DNA from: Haloechinothrix_A salitolerans
GTDB lineage: Bacteria > Actinomycetota > Actinomycetes > Mycobacteriales > Pseudonocardiaceae
Length of the DNA stretch: 64,000 nucleotides
Assembly: GCF_039544105.1 (NCBI RefSeq)
Contig: NZ_BAABLA010000109.1
Direction: 5' to 3' (one strand)
Shown: positions 26,650 through 42,843 of the stretch, piece after piece
Numbering within the stretch: position 1 is the first letter of the stretch
Layout: each line of letters starts with the position of its first letter
Translations under genes and position numbers: made by a program
The notes under the pieces: model-generated
Database searches by the model: none
Told to the model about the DNA's origin: nothing
Seen by the model: only the letters and a program-made list of their open reading frames with translations

Positions 26650-27312
26650 ATGAGCAGTGATGATGCTCGGGCCGACGTGCCCGAGGAACATGACGGTGTG
26701 TCCGGCGACGCCGGTGACACCGATGCCGCGACGGTCTCGCGGGCGGAACCCCAGGAGCCGGAGCCGAATGTGTTCGCTCGGCAGCCGGTGTTCCTGGTCG
26801 CCTCGGTGTTGGTGGCGGTCGGTCTGATCGCCGCTGTCACCTTCGGCATTCTCTGGTGGGTGAAGTCGAGCAGCGACGCCGCCCAGAATGCCGAGGCCCG
26901 AGACGAGGTGGTAGCCGCGGCCGAAGAGGCTATCACCGCCTTCGCCGAGGTCGACTACGAGAACCCGGACAAGTACCGGAACCAACAGGTCGCGGTGTCG
27001 ACCGAGGAACTGGCCCAGCACGTCAAGGACGGCTGGAAGCAGGCCCGCCAAGTCATCGTCAAGGCTCAGCGCTCGTCGGAGATCACGTTCTTCGATGTCG
27101 CCGTCGAGGAACTGAACGCCTACGACGGCACGGCGACGGCCATCGCCTCCTCCGAGGTGACCTTGTCGTTCGAGGATCAGAGCGCGCAGCTGCCGCGTCG
27201 GTGGCGAGCCCAGCTCGAGCGGGTCGAGGGGGAGTGGAAGCTTTCGGACATCGAGTTGGTCCCTCTGCCGAGAACGCAGCAGGTGGGTAACCAAGGATCG
27301 GAGCCGCAGTGA
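26650..27312 (+). CDS. Mce-associated membrane protein (first)
   Basis: A 220-residue protein: acidic N-terminus, one transmembrane helix at about 47-72 (PVFLVASVLVAVGLIAAVTF) and an outside NTF2-like domain of about 130 residues ending in a WKLSDIEL-type strand. This layout is that of the Mce-associated (Mas) proteins encoded after mceF in actinobacteria; they are thought to stabilise the importer. Its stop overlaps the start of a second, related protein. Confidence 0.82.
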   Translation: MSSDDARADVPEEHDGVSGDAGDTDAATVSRAEPQEPEPNVFARQPVFLVASVLVAVGLIAAVTFGILWWVKSSSDAAQNAEARDEVVAAAEEAITAFAEVDYENPDKYRNQQVAVSTEELAQHVKDGWKQARQVIVKAQRSSEITFFDVAVEELNAYDGTATAIASSEVTLSFEDQSAQLPRRWRAQLERVEGEWKLSDIELVPLPRTQQVGNQGSEPQ

Positions 27313-28298
27313 CGAACCGACGGCGATCGACACCCAGCGGCGGGTCGCGGCGGCCGCAGGTCGCGGGCCTGCGCAAGCCTAGCCCCCGGCCCCGCCCGAC
27401 ACCCCAGCCGCGGCAGGACACGACCGAAGGCGACGTGGTATTGCCCGAGGTGACCGACGTAGAGGAGGAGACGTCGGACGAGGACGCCGCTGAGGCCACG
27501 ACCGATGAGGCCGCGGCGGAGAGCACGACCGACGCCGAGGACACCGGCTCCGCCACGGGTGCTGACACCGCTGACGCGGCCTCGACGTCGAAGTCCCGGC
27601 CCCGCCCGAAGTCGCGCGATGAAGGCGTCCGGAAGCCGGAGACGCAGGACGAGACCGTGTCCAAGGCATCGGACCTCCCGGAGGGTCATGCGGCGGCGAT
27701 GAAACAGCCGCTGCGGTCTCCTTCGTGGGGACTGACCAGCGTCGTCGGGGCGCTGGCGCTGGTGCTCGCGCTGGCGGCGGCGTTTTTCGCGTTCAAGTAC
27801 TTCTCGATCGATGCTGGTGACGAGAACAAGGCGATGGTCGACGTTGTCGCGACCGAACAGCTCAAGCAGCAGGTCGCGGACGGCATCGAGGCGATGTTCT
27901 CGTACGACTACAACAACGTTGACGAGCATGAGCAGGCCGTGAAGGACGTGCTCGCTACCGACGAGATGCGGTCGCAGTACGAGCAGCTCATGGGCGACGT
28001 GAAGCAGAAGGCGCCGGAGCAAAAGGTCGTGCTCCAGACGACCGTGCGCAACATCGCGGTGATCGAGATGAACGACGACTCCGCACGAGTGCTCGCGTTC
28101 ATCGATCAAACCTCGGTCAGGGAGGACACCGGACAGAGCGCAGCGACCGGTGACCAGCCGACCGTCACGGCCGTGAAGGTCGACGGTGAGTGGAAGATCT
28201 CACATATCGACGCCTACGCCGACCCCAGCAACCGGGCGCCCGTCCCCGGCGACGGCAACGGCAACGGCGGCGGCAACGGCAACGGCGGCGGCAACTAG
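27309..28298 (+). CDS. Mce-associated membrane protein (second), Gly/Asn-tailed
   Basis: A 329-residue protein beginning at a GTG overlapping the previous stop. A long Glu/Asp/Thr-rich cytoplasmic region (about 1-135) precedes one transmembrane helix (about 142-162, VVGALALVLALAAAFFAFKY) and a Mas-type outside domain (about 165-300) ending in GEWKISHIDAY. The last 15 residues are a Gly/Asn repeat produced by an 18-bp tandem repeat. It probably works with the first Mas protein and the Mce importer (inference from context). Confidence 0.8.
   Translation: MTNRRRSTPSGGSRRPQVAGLRKPSPRPRPTPQPRQDTTEGDVVLPEVTDVEEETSDEDAAEATTDEAAAESTTDAEDTGSATGADTADAASTSKSRPRPKSRDEGVRKPETQDETVSKASDLPEGHAAAMKQPLRSPSWGLTSVVGALALVLALAAAFFAFKYFSIDAGDENKAMVDVVATEQLKQQVADGIEAMFSYDYNNVDEHEQAVKDVLATDEMRSQYEQLMGDVKQKAPEQKVVLQTTVRNIAVIEMNDDSARVLAFIDQTSVREDTGQSAATGDQPTVTAVKVDGEWKISHIDAYADPSNRAPVPGDGNGNGGGNGNGGGN
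28254..28295 (+). repeat. 18-bp tandem repeat inside the second mas gene
   Basis: The unit GGCAACGGCAACGGCGGC occurs at 28254-28271 and 28272-28289, followed by a partial copy to 28295. It encodes the Gly/Asn tail and can change length by slippage without shifting frame. Confidence 0.85.
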
Positions 28299-28768
28299 GC
28301 CAACGTTCCTGGGGCTGTTGTGCGCGAAACCGGGCGAAATCGGACGTGGGTCTGTTCACAGTCCCAGGAGCCTGCCCAGCGCCGCCGCGATCTCGTCCAG
28401 CCCCACTACGACACCAGGGTGAGATGAGAAGTGAGTCACTGCACTGTTGCGGTGCCGCACCGCCTGGTGGCTTGACTCGACGGCCCTGGCACGCCACCCT
28501 GAATCGCGAAGCCATGAGGCAACCGCCGATGCGAAGCGGAACGAAGGTGCGGCGAGGCTGGGCCCCGATGCGCGTGCCCCCTCGACAGCGGCGATTTTCG
28601 TCGCTAGACTGCTCTGTTGCGCTGCCCGCTTTCATGCTGCCCTGAGCCAGGCGCTACGATAGCGGACACCACCGCACCCTTATAGACAGTCGGCGTCTCG
28701 TGTTGCCATGTGCCGTGTCAACGTGGCGTTGCTGTCCAACCGCTTATCTGTCCCCGGAAGGACGCATC
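28299..28768. other. rpoBC promoter and leader region
   Basis: About 470 bp between the mce operon and rpoB. A good promoter lies at 28582-28610, listed separately. A second -10-like TACGAT at 28657 lacks a clear -35. No small gene or strong terminator for the mce operon was identified. Confidence 0.5.
28582..28610 (+). promoter_or_regulatory. likely rpoB promoter
   Basis: TCGACA (28582-28587) and TAGACT (28605-28610) with a 17-bp spacer, close to the vegetative sigma consensus, about 160 bp upstream of rpoB. Confidence 0.55.
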
Positions 28769-32248
<3,480 letters not shown>

Positions 32249-32357
32249 CCTCGCCGCCCGGGTGGTTCCTCGTGGCCCACCCGGGCGAGACGACCACTTA
32301 GCCAGCCTGCGGGGCCGCAACGCTCCGCAAACCCCCAAAGGAGAAGGAAGAACAGAC

Positions 32358-36269
<3,912 letters not shown>

Positions 36270-36342
36270 CCGCTGGAGGGCCGCGTGCGGCACCGGCCGG
36301 TAGGCCGGGCCGTGAGGCCGAGGGAGAAGATAAGCGGAGAGA

Positions 36343-36390
36343 CGTAGGAGGGCCGGGCACCGACTAGGTGCCCGGCCCTCCTACGTTGTG
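36343..36390. terminator. strong bidirectional terminator after rpoC
   Basis: A 19-bp perfect stem (36343-36361 with 36367-36385) closes a GACTA loop, followed by TTGTG. It lies between rpoC and the convergent ssgA-like gene and can stop both. Confidence 0.9.
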
Positions 36391-36420
36391 TCATGCACTT
36401 CCGACGGCGAGTTCTGCTTT

Positions 36421-36825
36421 TCAGACGTCCGTGATGTCGGCGATCAGCATGTCGATGTCGAACTGGTCCTCTTCCTTTTCGACCGGAACGGCGTCGAGCG
36501 TCATGTTCGCGAAGGCTTCGGCATCCTCGCGGCTGAGGAACCAGGACGCGCGGCCCTCATCGGATTCGACCTGGAACAGCAGCAGGCGCTCGCCCTGATC
36601 CTCGAAGGGCACAAACCGGACGTCGCCGATGCCTGCCGGTGCCTTGAGTCCCGCGAGCAGCAAGTCGCGTGCGAACGTCCAGGTCACCCACGTCTCCGGG
36701 CTGGTCTGGAACTCGACGGTGATCGCGTACGGGTCGTCGGCGCGGTAGGACCAGCACGAGTACACCGGGGCGGCCTCGTTGGTCAGAGTGATGAACCGTT
36801 CCAGTCGCACGGTGTTGGCGGCCAT
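36421..36825 (-). CDS. SsgA-like sporulation/cell-division regulator (copy 1)
   Basis: A 134-residue member of the SsgA-like (SALP) family, restricted to morphologically complex actinobacteria, where members such as SsgB recruit FtsZ to division sites. Family traits visible are DPYAITVEFQT, W-x-FARDLLLAGL, GDVR at mid-protein and a C-terminal FDIDMLIADI. The start follows GGAGGAGG. The second gene upstream, also 134 residues, is about 70% identical by eye, so this is a tandem duplication. The exact SALP subfamily is not clear. Confidence 0.85.
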   Translation of the reverse strand: MAANTVRLERFITLTNEAAPVYSCWSYRADDPYAITVEFQTSPETWVTWTFARDLLLAGLKAPAGIGDVRFVPFEDQGERLLLFQVESDEGRASWFLSREDAEAFANMTLDAVPVEKEEDQFDIDMLIADITDV

Positions 36826-36930
36826 GTCGCCTCCTCCTGGTCGTGTCCGCCGGTCGTGCCGACGTGTGGGAGCTTTCGCGAAGGAGAGGCTTGATCATGG
36901 CGGCGATGACGTGTCTTGACCAGATCTCAA

Positions 36931-36963
36931 CCGATACGGTGTTCCCGCCATCACATCTGTAAC
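36931..36963 (-). promoter_or_regulatory. conserved upstream motif, ssg copy 1
   Basis: Read on the reverse strand it is GTTACAG-A-TGTGA, then ACACC and ATCGG. It aligns without gaps to the motif of copy 2 over 33 bp, far better than the surrounding non-coding DNA. It lies 106 bp upstream of the start codon and could contain an activator site plus promoter. Confidence 0.6.
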
Positions 36964-37087
36964 GCCGCAGGTCAGCGAACCGATAGAAAGTCGTTCTCGC
37001 ATCCGGCGGGTCCCCTGTATCGCGGTACCTGTCAACGTGCGGAACCGGTAGACAAAGTGGTCGCTGAGCAAACCTGGTGTGGACGCG

Positions 37088-37126
37088 ACTGAGCCCCGGG
37101 ATGGGGGAGGCCACCCGGGGCTCAGT
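37088..37126 (-). terminator. terminator of ssg copy 2
   Basis: A 13-bp perfect stem, ACTGAGCCCCGGG and its complement (37088-37100/37114-37126), with a 13-nt loop, about 54 bp past the stop of copy 2. Confidence 0.75.
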
Positions 37127-37179
37127 CACCCGCGCCAACGGGCGCTGACCACGAAAGGTCAGACGTCAGGTTGTACGGG

Positions 37180-37584
37180 TCACACGTCCGTGATGCCCGC
37201 GATCAGTGCTTCCACGTCGAGATGCTCTGACTCCGCGCCGAGTGGGACGGCGTCGAGCGTCATGGTCGCGAACTCCTCAGCCTCGTCGCGGTTCAAGAAC
37301 CACGACGCCCTGCCCTGGTCGGACTCCACCTGGAAAAGCAGGAGCCGGTCACCCTCGTCCTCGAAGGGCACGAACCGGACGTCGCCGATGCCCGCGGGCG
37401 CCTTGAGCCCCGCGAGCAGTAGGTCACGGGCGAATACCCAGGTGATCCAGCTGTCGTGGCTGGTTTGGAACTCGACGGTGATGGTGAACGGCTCGTCGGG
37501 AGTGTAGGACCAGCGAGACAGCACGGGGGCGCGCTCGCTGAGCAAGTCAATGAACCGTTCCTGGCGCACGGTGTTGGCGGCCAT
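37180..37584 (-). CDS. SsgA-like sporulation/cell-division regulator (copy 2)
   Basis: A 134-residue SALP-family protein and close paralogue of the downstream copy, with the same start (MAANTVR), FARDLLLAGLKAPAGIGDVRF and C-terminal DVEALIAGI. The ATG at 37584 is chosen because GAGGAGG precedes it; a far upstream in-frame ATG would add a non-homologous leader. It has its own upstream motif and terminator, so the two copies seem to be separate transcription units under similar control. Confidence 0.85.
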   Translation of the reverse strand: MAANTVRQERFIDLLSERAPVLSRWSYTPDEPFTITVEFQTSHDSWITWVFARDLLLAGLKAPAGIGDVRFVPFEDEGDRLLLFQVESDQGRASWFLNRDEAEEFATMTLDAVPLGAESEHLDVEALIAGITDV

Positions 37585-37698
37585 GTCGCCTCCTCGTGGT
37601 TGTCTCCGGCGGTGGGTGTTCGTGCCGGCGGGATCGGGATTTGTCGCGAGGGAGAGGCGCCAGCCCCGGCCTGATGACGGCAATGTGCGCGAAGTCAG

Positions 37699-37731
37699 CC
37701 GATCTGGTGTCCGCAGCGTCACACCTGTAAC
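37699..37731 (-). promoter_or_regulatory. conserved upstream motif, ssg copy 2
   Basis: Reverse strand GTTACAG-G-TGTGA, then ACACC and ATCGG, 115 bp upstream of the start; near-identical to the copy 1 motif. GGTGT and ACACC form a dyad in this copy. Confidence 0.6.
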
Positions 37732-37819
37732 ATCGCCGCGCGGAGTCCCGATGATGAGCCCCAAACTCGTGGCCACGCCATCTGGGTGACGGGGGTGCTG
37801 TCATTAACGGACCCCCGAT

Positions 37820-37848
37820 TTGGACCCGCTGACCGGGGCGGGTATCTT
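37820..37848 (+). promoter_or_regulatory. likely promoter of the str operon
   Basis: TTGGAC (37820-37825) and TATCTT (37843-37848) with a 17-bp spacer, a good vegetative promoter about 220 bp upstream of rpsL. Confidence 0.65.
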
Positions 37849-38069
37849 TGACGTCTGTGCCCGGCCGATGTCGGGCCGCTCCGCGTGCCTGTTGACCGCT
37901 CAGACGCTCATTCGAGCGATCAAGCGTCGACTTAAGGCGGAGTTCCTCGGAAACCCGAAGGAAAGATACAAGGTCTTTTGCCTTGGCTAGGGTCGACACG
38001 CCCGACCTCGGGGACCGGGGAAGCAAGACCGACAAAGACGAAGCACGAACGCAAGAGAAGGCTGGTCCA

Positions 38070-38444
38070 TTGCCCACGATCCAGCAGCTGGTCCGCAAGG
38101 GCCGCCAGGACAAAGCTGCCAAGCAGAAGACCGCGGCGCTCAAGGGAAGCCCCCAGCGTCGTGGCGTCTGCACGCGCGTGTACACCACAACTCCGAAGAA
38201 GCCGAACTCGGCGCTGCGCAAGGTCGCACGTGTGAAGCTGACCAGCGGCATCGAGATCACGGCTTACATCCCCGGTGAGGGTCACAACCTCCAGGAGCAC
38301 TCGATGGTGCTCGTGCGTGGTGGTCGTGTGAAGGACCTCCCGGGCGTTCGCTACAAGATCATCCGCGGTTCGCTCGACACCCAGGGTGTGAAGAACCGCA
38401 AGCAGGCGCGCAGCCGGTATGGCGCGAAGAAGGAGAAGAGCTAA
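38070..38444 (+). CDS. rpsL: 30S ribosomal protein S12
   Basis: 124 residues from TTG 38070 (MPTIQQLVRKGRQ), the universal S12 start. S12 sits at the decoding centre. Lys43 in TPKKPNSALRK and the lysine in RVKDLPGVRY, the usual streptomycin-resistance positions, are wild type. The stop TAA shares its last base with the rpsG ATG. Confidence 0.97.
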   Translation: MPTIQQLVRKGRQDKAAKQKTAALKGSPQRRGVCTRVYTTTPKKPNSALRKVARVKLTSGIEITAYIPGEGHNLQEHSMVLVRGGRVKDLPGVRYKIIRGSLDTQGVKNRKQARSRYGAKKEKS

Positions 38445-38914
38445 TGCCCCGCAAGGGTCCGGCGCCGAAGCGGCCGCTGATCTCCGACCCCGTCTACACC
38501 TCCCCGCTGGTCACCCAGCTGGTCAACAAGGTCCTGACCGACGGGAAGCGCTCGCTCGCCGAGCGGATCGTCTACGGTGCTCTCGAGGGAGCGCGTGAGA
38601 AGACCGGTACCGACCCCGTCGTCACCCTCAAGCGCGCGCTGGACAACGTTCGGCCGCAGATCGAGGTGAAGAGCCGCCGCGTCGGTGGTGCCACCTATCA
38701 GGTGCCGATCGAGGTCAAGCCGGGTCGTTCCACCACGCTCGCGCTGCGGTGGCTGGTGACCTACTCCCGTCAGCGTCGGGAGAAGACCATGATCGAGCGG
38801 CTGCAGAATGAGCTGCTCGATGCGAGCAACGGCCTCGGGGCCAGCGTGAAGCGCCGCGAGGACACGCACAAGATGGCCGAATCGAACAAGGCGTTCGCGC
38901 ACTACCGCTGGTGA
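38444..38914 (+). CDS. rpsG: 30S ribosomal protein S7
   Basis: A 156-residue S7 (MPRKGPAPKRP; VGGATYQVPIEV; ALRWLVTYSRQR). It nucleates assembly of the 30S head and lines the E site. It overlaps rpsL by one base, so translation is coupled, and precedes fusA by 59 bp. Confidence 0.97.
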   Translation: MPRKGPAPKRPLISDPVYTSPLVTQLVNKVLTDGKRSLAERIVYGALEGAREKTGTDPVVTLKRALDNVRPQIEVKSRRVGGATYQVPIEVKPGRSTTLALRWLVTYSRQRREKTMIERLQNELLDASNGLGASVKRREDTHKMAESNKAFAHYRW

Positions 38915-38973
38915 GCGCGAGCCGCACCTGCTCGGCAGAAATTACCCAAGCTTAAGGACAGGGGAACACTCTC

Positions 38974-41076
38974 GTGGCACGCGATGTGCTGACCGACCTG
39001 AACAAGGTCCGCAACATCGGCATCATGGCTCACATCGATGCCGGTAAGACCACAACGACCGAGCGGATCCTGTTCTACACCGGGATCAACTACAAGATCG
39101 GCGAGGTGCACGACGGCGCCGCGACGATGGACTGGATGGAGGAGGAGCAGAAGCGGGGTATCACCATCACCTCGGCTGCTACCACCACCTTCTGGAACGA
39201 CTACCAGATCAACATCATCGACACCCCTGGTCACGTCGACTTCACCGTCGAGGTGGAGCGTTCGCTACGGGTGCTCGACGGTGCGGTCGCGGTCTTCGAC
39301 GGCAAGGAAGGTGTCGAGCCGCAGTCCGAGCAGGTCTGGCGCCAGGCGGACAAGTACGAGGTCCCGCGCATCTGCTTCATCAACAAGATGGACAAGCTCG
39401 GTGCGGACTTCTACTTCACCGTCAAGACCATCGAGGACCGCCTCGGTGCTCGTCCGCTCGTCATCCAGTTGCCCATTGGCGCGGAGAGTGACTTCCAAGG
39501 CGTTGTCGACCTCGTCGCGATGAAGGCCCTCACCTGGCGCGGTGACGTCAAGAAGGGCGAGCAGTACGAGATCGAGGACATCCCCGCCGAGCTCGCCGAC
39601 AAGGCGGCCGAGTACAGGGAGAAGCTGCTTGAGGCCGTCGCCGAGAGCGACGAGGAGCTGCTCGAGAAGTACTTCGGCGGCGAGGAGCTGAGCACGGACG
39701 AGATCAAGCGCGGCATCCGCCAGCTGACCGTCAACCGCGAGGCCTACCCGGTGCTCGCTGGTTCGGCGTTCAAGAACAAGGGCGTGCAGCCGATGCTGGA
39801 CGCGGTGATCGACTACCTGCCGTCGCCGCTCGACGTGCCCCCTGTCGAGGGCACGCTGACCGACGGCGAGACGTCGATCACGCGGGAAGCCTCAACGAAG
39901 GAGCCGTTCGCCGCGCTCGCGTTCAAGGTGGCCGCGCACCCGTTCTTCGGCAAGCTCACCTACATGCGGGTCTACTCCGGAAAGATCTCCTCCGGCTCGC
40001 AGGTCATCAACGCGACCAAGGAGCGCAAGGAGCGCATCGGCAAGCTGTTCCAGATGCACTCCAACAAGGAGAACCCCGTCGACGAGGCGCAGGCGGGTCA
40101 CATCTACGCCGTGCAGGGCCTCAAGGACACCTCGACGGGTGACACGCTCGCTGACCCGGCCAACCCGGTCGTGCTCGAGTCGATGACTTTCCCCGAACCG
40201 GTGATCGAGGTCGCGATCGAGCCGAAGACCAAGGCCGACCAGGACAAGCTCGCCACCGCGATCCAGAAGCTGGCTGACGAGGACCCAACCTTCCAGGTCA
40301 AGCAGGATGAGGAGACCGGGCAGACGATCGTCTCCGGCATGGGCGAGCTCCACCTTGAGGTGCTTGTCAACCGGATGAAGACCGACTTCAAGGTCGAGGC
40401 GAACATCGGTAAGCCACAGGTCGCTTACCGCGAGACGATCCGCAAGGTCGTCGAGAAGCACGAATACACGCACAAGAAGCAGACGGGTGGTTCCGGCCAG
40501 TTCGCTCGAGTCATCATCAGCCTCGAGCCGCTGGACACCTCCGCTGACGGTGCGCTGTACGAGTTCGACAACAAGATCACGGGTGGCCGGGTGCCGAGGG
40601 AGTACATCCCGTCGGTCGACGCCGGTGCCCAGGACGCCATGCAGTACGGCGTCCTCGCCGGATACCCGCTCGTCGGGTTGAAGGTGACCTTGTTGGATGG
40701 TGCGTACCACGAGGTCGACTCTTCGGAGATGGCCTTCAAGGTCGCCGGCTCGCAGGCGCTCAAGGAGGCCGCGAGGCTGGCGAAGCCGGTACTGCTAGAG
40801 CCGATGATGGCGGTCGAGGTGACCACTCCCGAGGAGTACATGGGTGACGTCATCGGTGACCTGAACTCCCGCCGTGGCCACATCCAAGCCATGGAGGAGC
40901 GTTCGGGTACCCGTGTCGTGAAGGCACTGGTTCCGCTGTCGGAGATGTTCGGCTACGTCGGCGACCTACGGTCGAAGACCCAGGGCCGCGCGAACTACTC
41001 CATGCAGTTCGACTCCTACGCCGAGGTGCCAAGCAACGTGGCGAAGGAGATCATCGCGAAGGCGACGGGGGAGTAA
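38974..41076 (+). CDS. fusA: elongation factor G
   Basis: 700 residues from GTG 38974 after AAGGACAGGGGA. GTPase motifs are AHIDAGKTTTTE (P-loop), RGITITSAATT (switch I), DTPGHVDF and NKMD. Domains II-V follow, with the domain IV region (GGSGQFARV) that enters the A site. It drives translocation and ribosome recycling. It is the classical EF-G I of the str operon. Confidence 0.98.
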   Translation: MARDVLTDLNKVRNIGIMAHIDAGKTTTTERILFYTGINYKIGEVHDGAATMDWMEEEQKRGITITSAATTTFWNDYQINIIDTPGHVDFTVEVERSLRVLDGAVAVFDGKEGVEPQSEQVWRQADKYEVPRICFINKMDKLGADFYFTVKTIEDRLGARPLVIQLPIGAESDFQGVVDLVAMKALTWRGDVKKGEQYEIEDIPAELADKAAEYREKLLEAVAESDEELLEKYFGGEELSTDEIKRGIRQLTVNREAYPVLAGSAFKNKGVQPMLDAVIDYLPSPLDVPPVEGTLTDGETSITREASTKEPFAALAFKVAAHPFFGKLTYMRVYSGKISSGSQVINATKERKERIGKLFQMHSNKENPVDEAQAGHIYAVQGLKDTSTGDTLADPANPVVLESMTFPEPVIEVAIEPKTKADQDKLATAIQKLADEDPTFQVKQDEETGQTIVSGMGELHLEVLVNRMKTDFKVEANIGKPQVAYRETIRKVVEKHEYTHKKQTGGSGQFARVIISLEPLDTSADGALYEFDNKITGGRVPREYIPSVDAGAQDAMQYGVLAGYPLVGLKVTLLDGAYHEVDSSEMAFKVAGSQALKEAARLAKPVLLEPMMAVEVTTPEEYMGDVIGDLNSRRGHIQAMEERSGTRVVKALVPLSEMFGYVGDLRSKTQGRANYSMQFDSYAEVPSNVAKEIIAKATGE

Positions 41077-41200
41077 TCCCCCACAGCCCGCGGGCGTGAG
41101 GGGTCCTCCCTAAGGTCCGCACAACCGACCAGAGAGTGAATCGCCGACCGGCTGCCACGCCGGTGGCGGGAGAAATACTAAAGTCCAGGAGGACATTCCA

Positions 41201-42394
41201 GTGGCGAAGGCGAAGTTCGAGCGGAGCAAGCCGCACGTCAACATCGGCACCATCGGTCACGTCGACCACGGCAAGACTACGCTGACCGCGGCGATCACCA
41301 AGGTGCTGCACGACCGGTTTCCTGAGCTCAACCAGTCCCGCGCGTTCGACCAGATCGACAACGCGCCGGAAGAGAAGCAGCGCGGTATCACGATTAACAT
41401 CGCGCACGTCGAGTACCAGACCGACAAGCGTCACTACGCGCACGTCGACGCCCCTGGTCACGCCGACTACGTGAAGAACATGATCACGGGTGCCGCCCAG
41501 ATGGACGGTGCCATCCTCGTCGTGGCCGCTACCGACGGCCCGATGCCGCAGACGCGTGAGCACGTGCTGCTCGCCCGTCAGGTCGGCGTGCCCTACATCG
41601 TGGTCGCGCTGAACAAGGCCGACATGGTCGACGACGAAGAGATCATCGAGCTCGTCGAGATGGAGGTCCGTGAGCTGCTCAACGAGCAGGAGTTCCCCGG
41701 CGATGACGCTCCGGTGATCAAGGTCTCCGGCCTCAAGGCCCTCGAGGGCGACGAGCAGTGGGCTGACAAGGTCATGGACCTCATGAACGCCGTCGACGAG
41801 AGTGTTCCGGACCCGGTCCGCGAGACCGACAAGCCGTTCCTGATGCCGATCGAGGACGTCTTCACCATTACCGGTCGCGGTACGGTCGTCACCGGCCGTA
41901 TCGAGCGTGGTGAGATCAAGCTCAACGAGGACGTCGAGATCGTTGGCATCAAGGACAAGGCCACCAAGACCACGGTGACCTCGATCGAGATGTTCAACAA
42001 GATGCTGGACTACGGCCAGGCCGGTGACAACGCCGCGCTGCTGCTCCGTGGTATCAAGCGTGAGGACGTCGAGCGTGGTCAGGTCGTCGTCAAGCCGGGC
42101 ACGACCACCCCGCACACCGAATTCGAGGCGCAGGCCTACATCCTGTCCAAGGACGAGGGTGGTCGCCACACGCCGTTCTTCAACAACTACCGTCCGCAGT
42201 TCTACTTCCGGACCACGGACGTCACCGGTGTCGTGACCCTGCCCGAGGGCACCGAGATGGTCATGCCGGGTGACAACACCGAGATCAGCGTCCAGCTGAT
42301 CCAGCCGATCGCCATGGACGAGGGTCTGCGGTTCGCCATCCGCGAGGGTGGCCGCACCGTGGGCGCCGGCCAGGTCACCAAGATCATCAAGTGA
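41201..42394 (+). CDS. tuf: elongation factor Tu
   Basis: 397 residues from GTG 41201 after a strong AGGAGGA site. It has GHVDHGKTTLT, RGITINIAHVEY, DAPGHADY and NKADM, and complete domains II and III. It delivers aminoacyl-tRNA to the ribosome. A small ACCGGC/GCCGGT hairpin lies in the fusA-tuf gap. A 14-bp-stem terminator follows. Confidence 0.98.
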   Translation: MAKAKFERSKPHVNIGTIGHVDHGKTTLTAAITKVLHDRFPELNQSRAFDQIDNAPEEKQRGITINIAHVEYQTDKRHYAHVDAPGHADYVKNMITGAAQMDGAILVVAATDGPMPQTREHVLLARQVGVPYIVVALNKADMVDDEEIIELVEMEVRELLNEQEFPGDDAPVIKVSGLKALEGDEQWADKVMDLMNAVDESVPDPVRETDKPFLMPIEDVFTITGRGTVVTGRIERGEIKLNEDVEIVGIKDKATKTTVTSIEMFNKMLDYGQAGDNAALLLRGIKREDVERGQVVVKPGTTTPHTEFEAQAYILSKDEGGRHTPFFNNYRPQFYFRTTDVTGVVTLPEGTEMVMPGDNTEISVQLIQPIAMDEGLRFAIREGGRTVGAGQVTKIIK

Positions 42395-42843
42395 TCCGCG
42401 GGAGTGCTGGTCGGGGCCTCCCGCGCTGATCAGCACTCCCGGCCACCCCGGCTTCGGCGACGATGTCGGGGTATGCCAAACTATGAGGGTTGCTTGACGC
42501 GGGGCGGCCGGTTTCGCATGAATCGGCCGCCCTGGCGTGAGCAGGACGAACGGGTTTGCTGGCTGTCGCTACATGCGAGCCCGCAAGCCAGGGGTGCCCT
42601 GCTGGGCCGCCCCGCCAGGAAACCACCCGCACAGACGTCAACAGTGACGGATCGGTCTGCGCGCAGCGCGCGACACGCCCGACCGCGTGGACCGGACACT
42701 GGAGCTGTGACGTGCGGGAACGGGCGCAGGCCCAGCGAGTAATCGCAGCACGAGACGACCGAGGGCCCGCTCGCGGGATCCAGCTGAAAAGCCGGGATCC
42801 GCGGGTGGTGTCCGACCAGTAGAGCAGAGGAACGAGCTGCCCC
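42395..42843. other. S10 operon promoter and leader region
   Basis: About 450 bp. After the terminator there is a hairpin GGGCGGCCG/CGGCCGCCC (42502-42510/42524-42532, extended by four weaker pairs around a CGCAT loop). A TTGACG hexamer (42494-42499) lies just before it; with 17-bp spacing it would put a poor -10 inside the hairpin. An S10-operon leader regulated by a ribosomal protein is plausible but not shown. No gene was recognised. Confidence 0.45.
42399..42441 (+). terminator. terminator after tuf
   Basis: A 14-bp stem, CGGGAGTGCTGGTC/GATCAGCACTCCCG with one G-U pair, around a 15-nt loop, 4 bp after the tuf stop. Confidence 0.82.

Larger units (their letters stand above)
36826..37179. 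other. region between the two ssgA-like genes
   Basis: About 350 bp holding the shared upstream motif of copy 1 (36931-36963) and the terminator of copy 2 (37088-37126), both listed separately. Nothing else was identified. Confidence 0.5.
37585..38069. other. divergent region ssg copy 2 / rpsL
   Basis: About 485 bp. It contains the ssg copy 2 motif (37699-37731) and the rpsL promoter (37820-37848). The 220 bp between that promoter and rpsL form a leader without any recognisable ORF; an in-frame TTG at 37983 would lengthen S12 by 29 non-conserved residues. Confidence 0.5.

Noticed and set aside
37983..38069. 29-residue N-terminal extension of S12 from an upstream TTG
   Set aside because: S12 conservation begins exactly at MPTIQQLVRKG; the extension is polar and not family-like.
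42404..42742. small gene between tuf and rpsJ
   Set aside because: No recognisable protein or ribosome site, it overlaps the tuf terminator, and the region is better explained as a leader.
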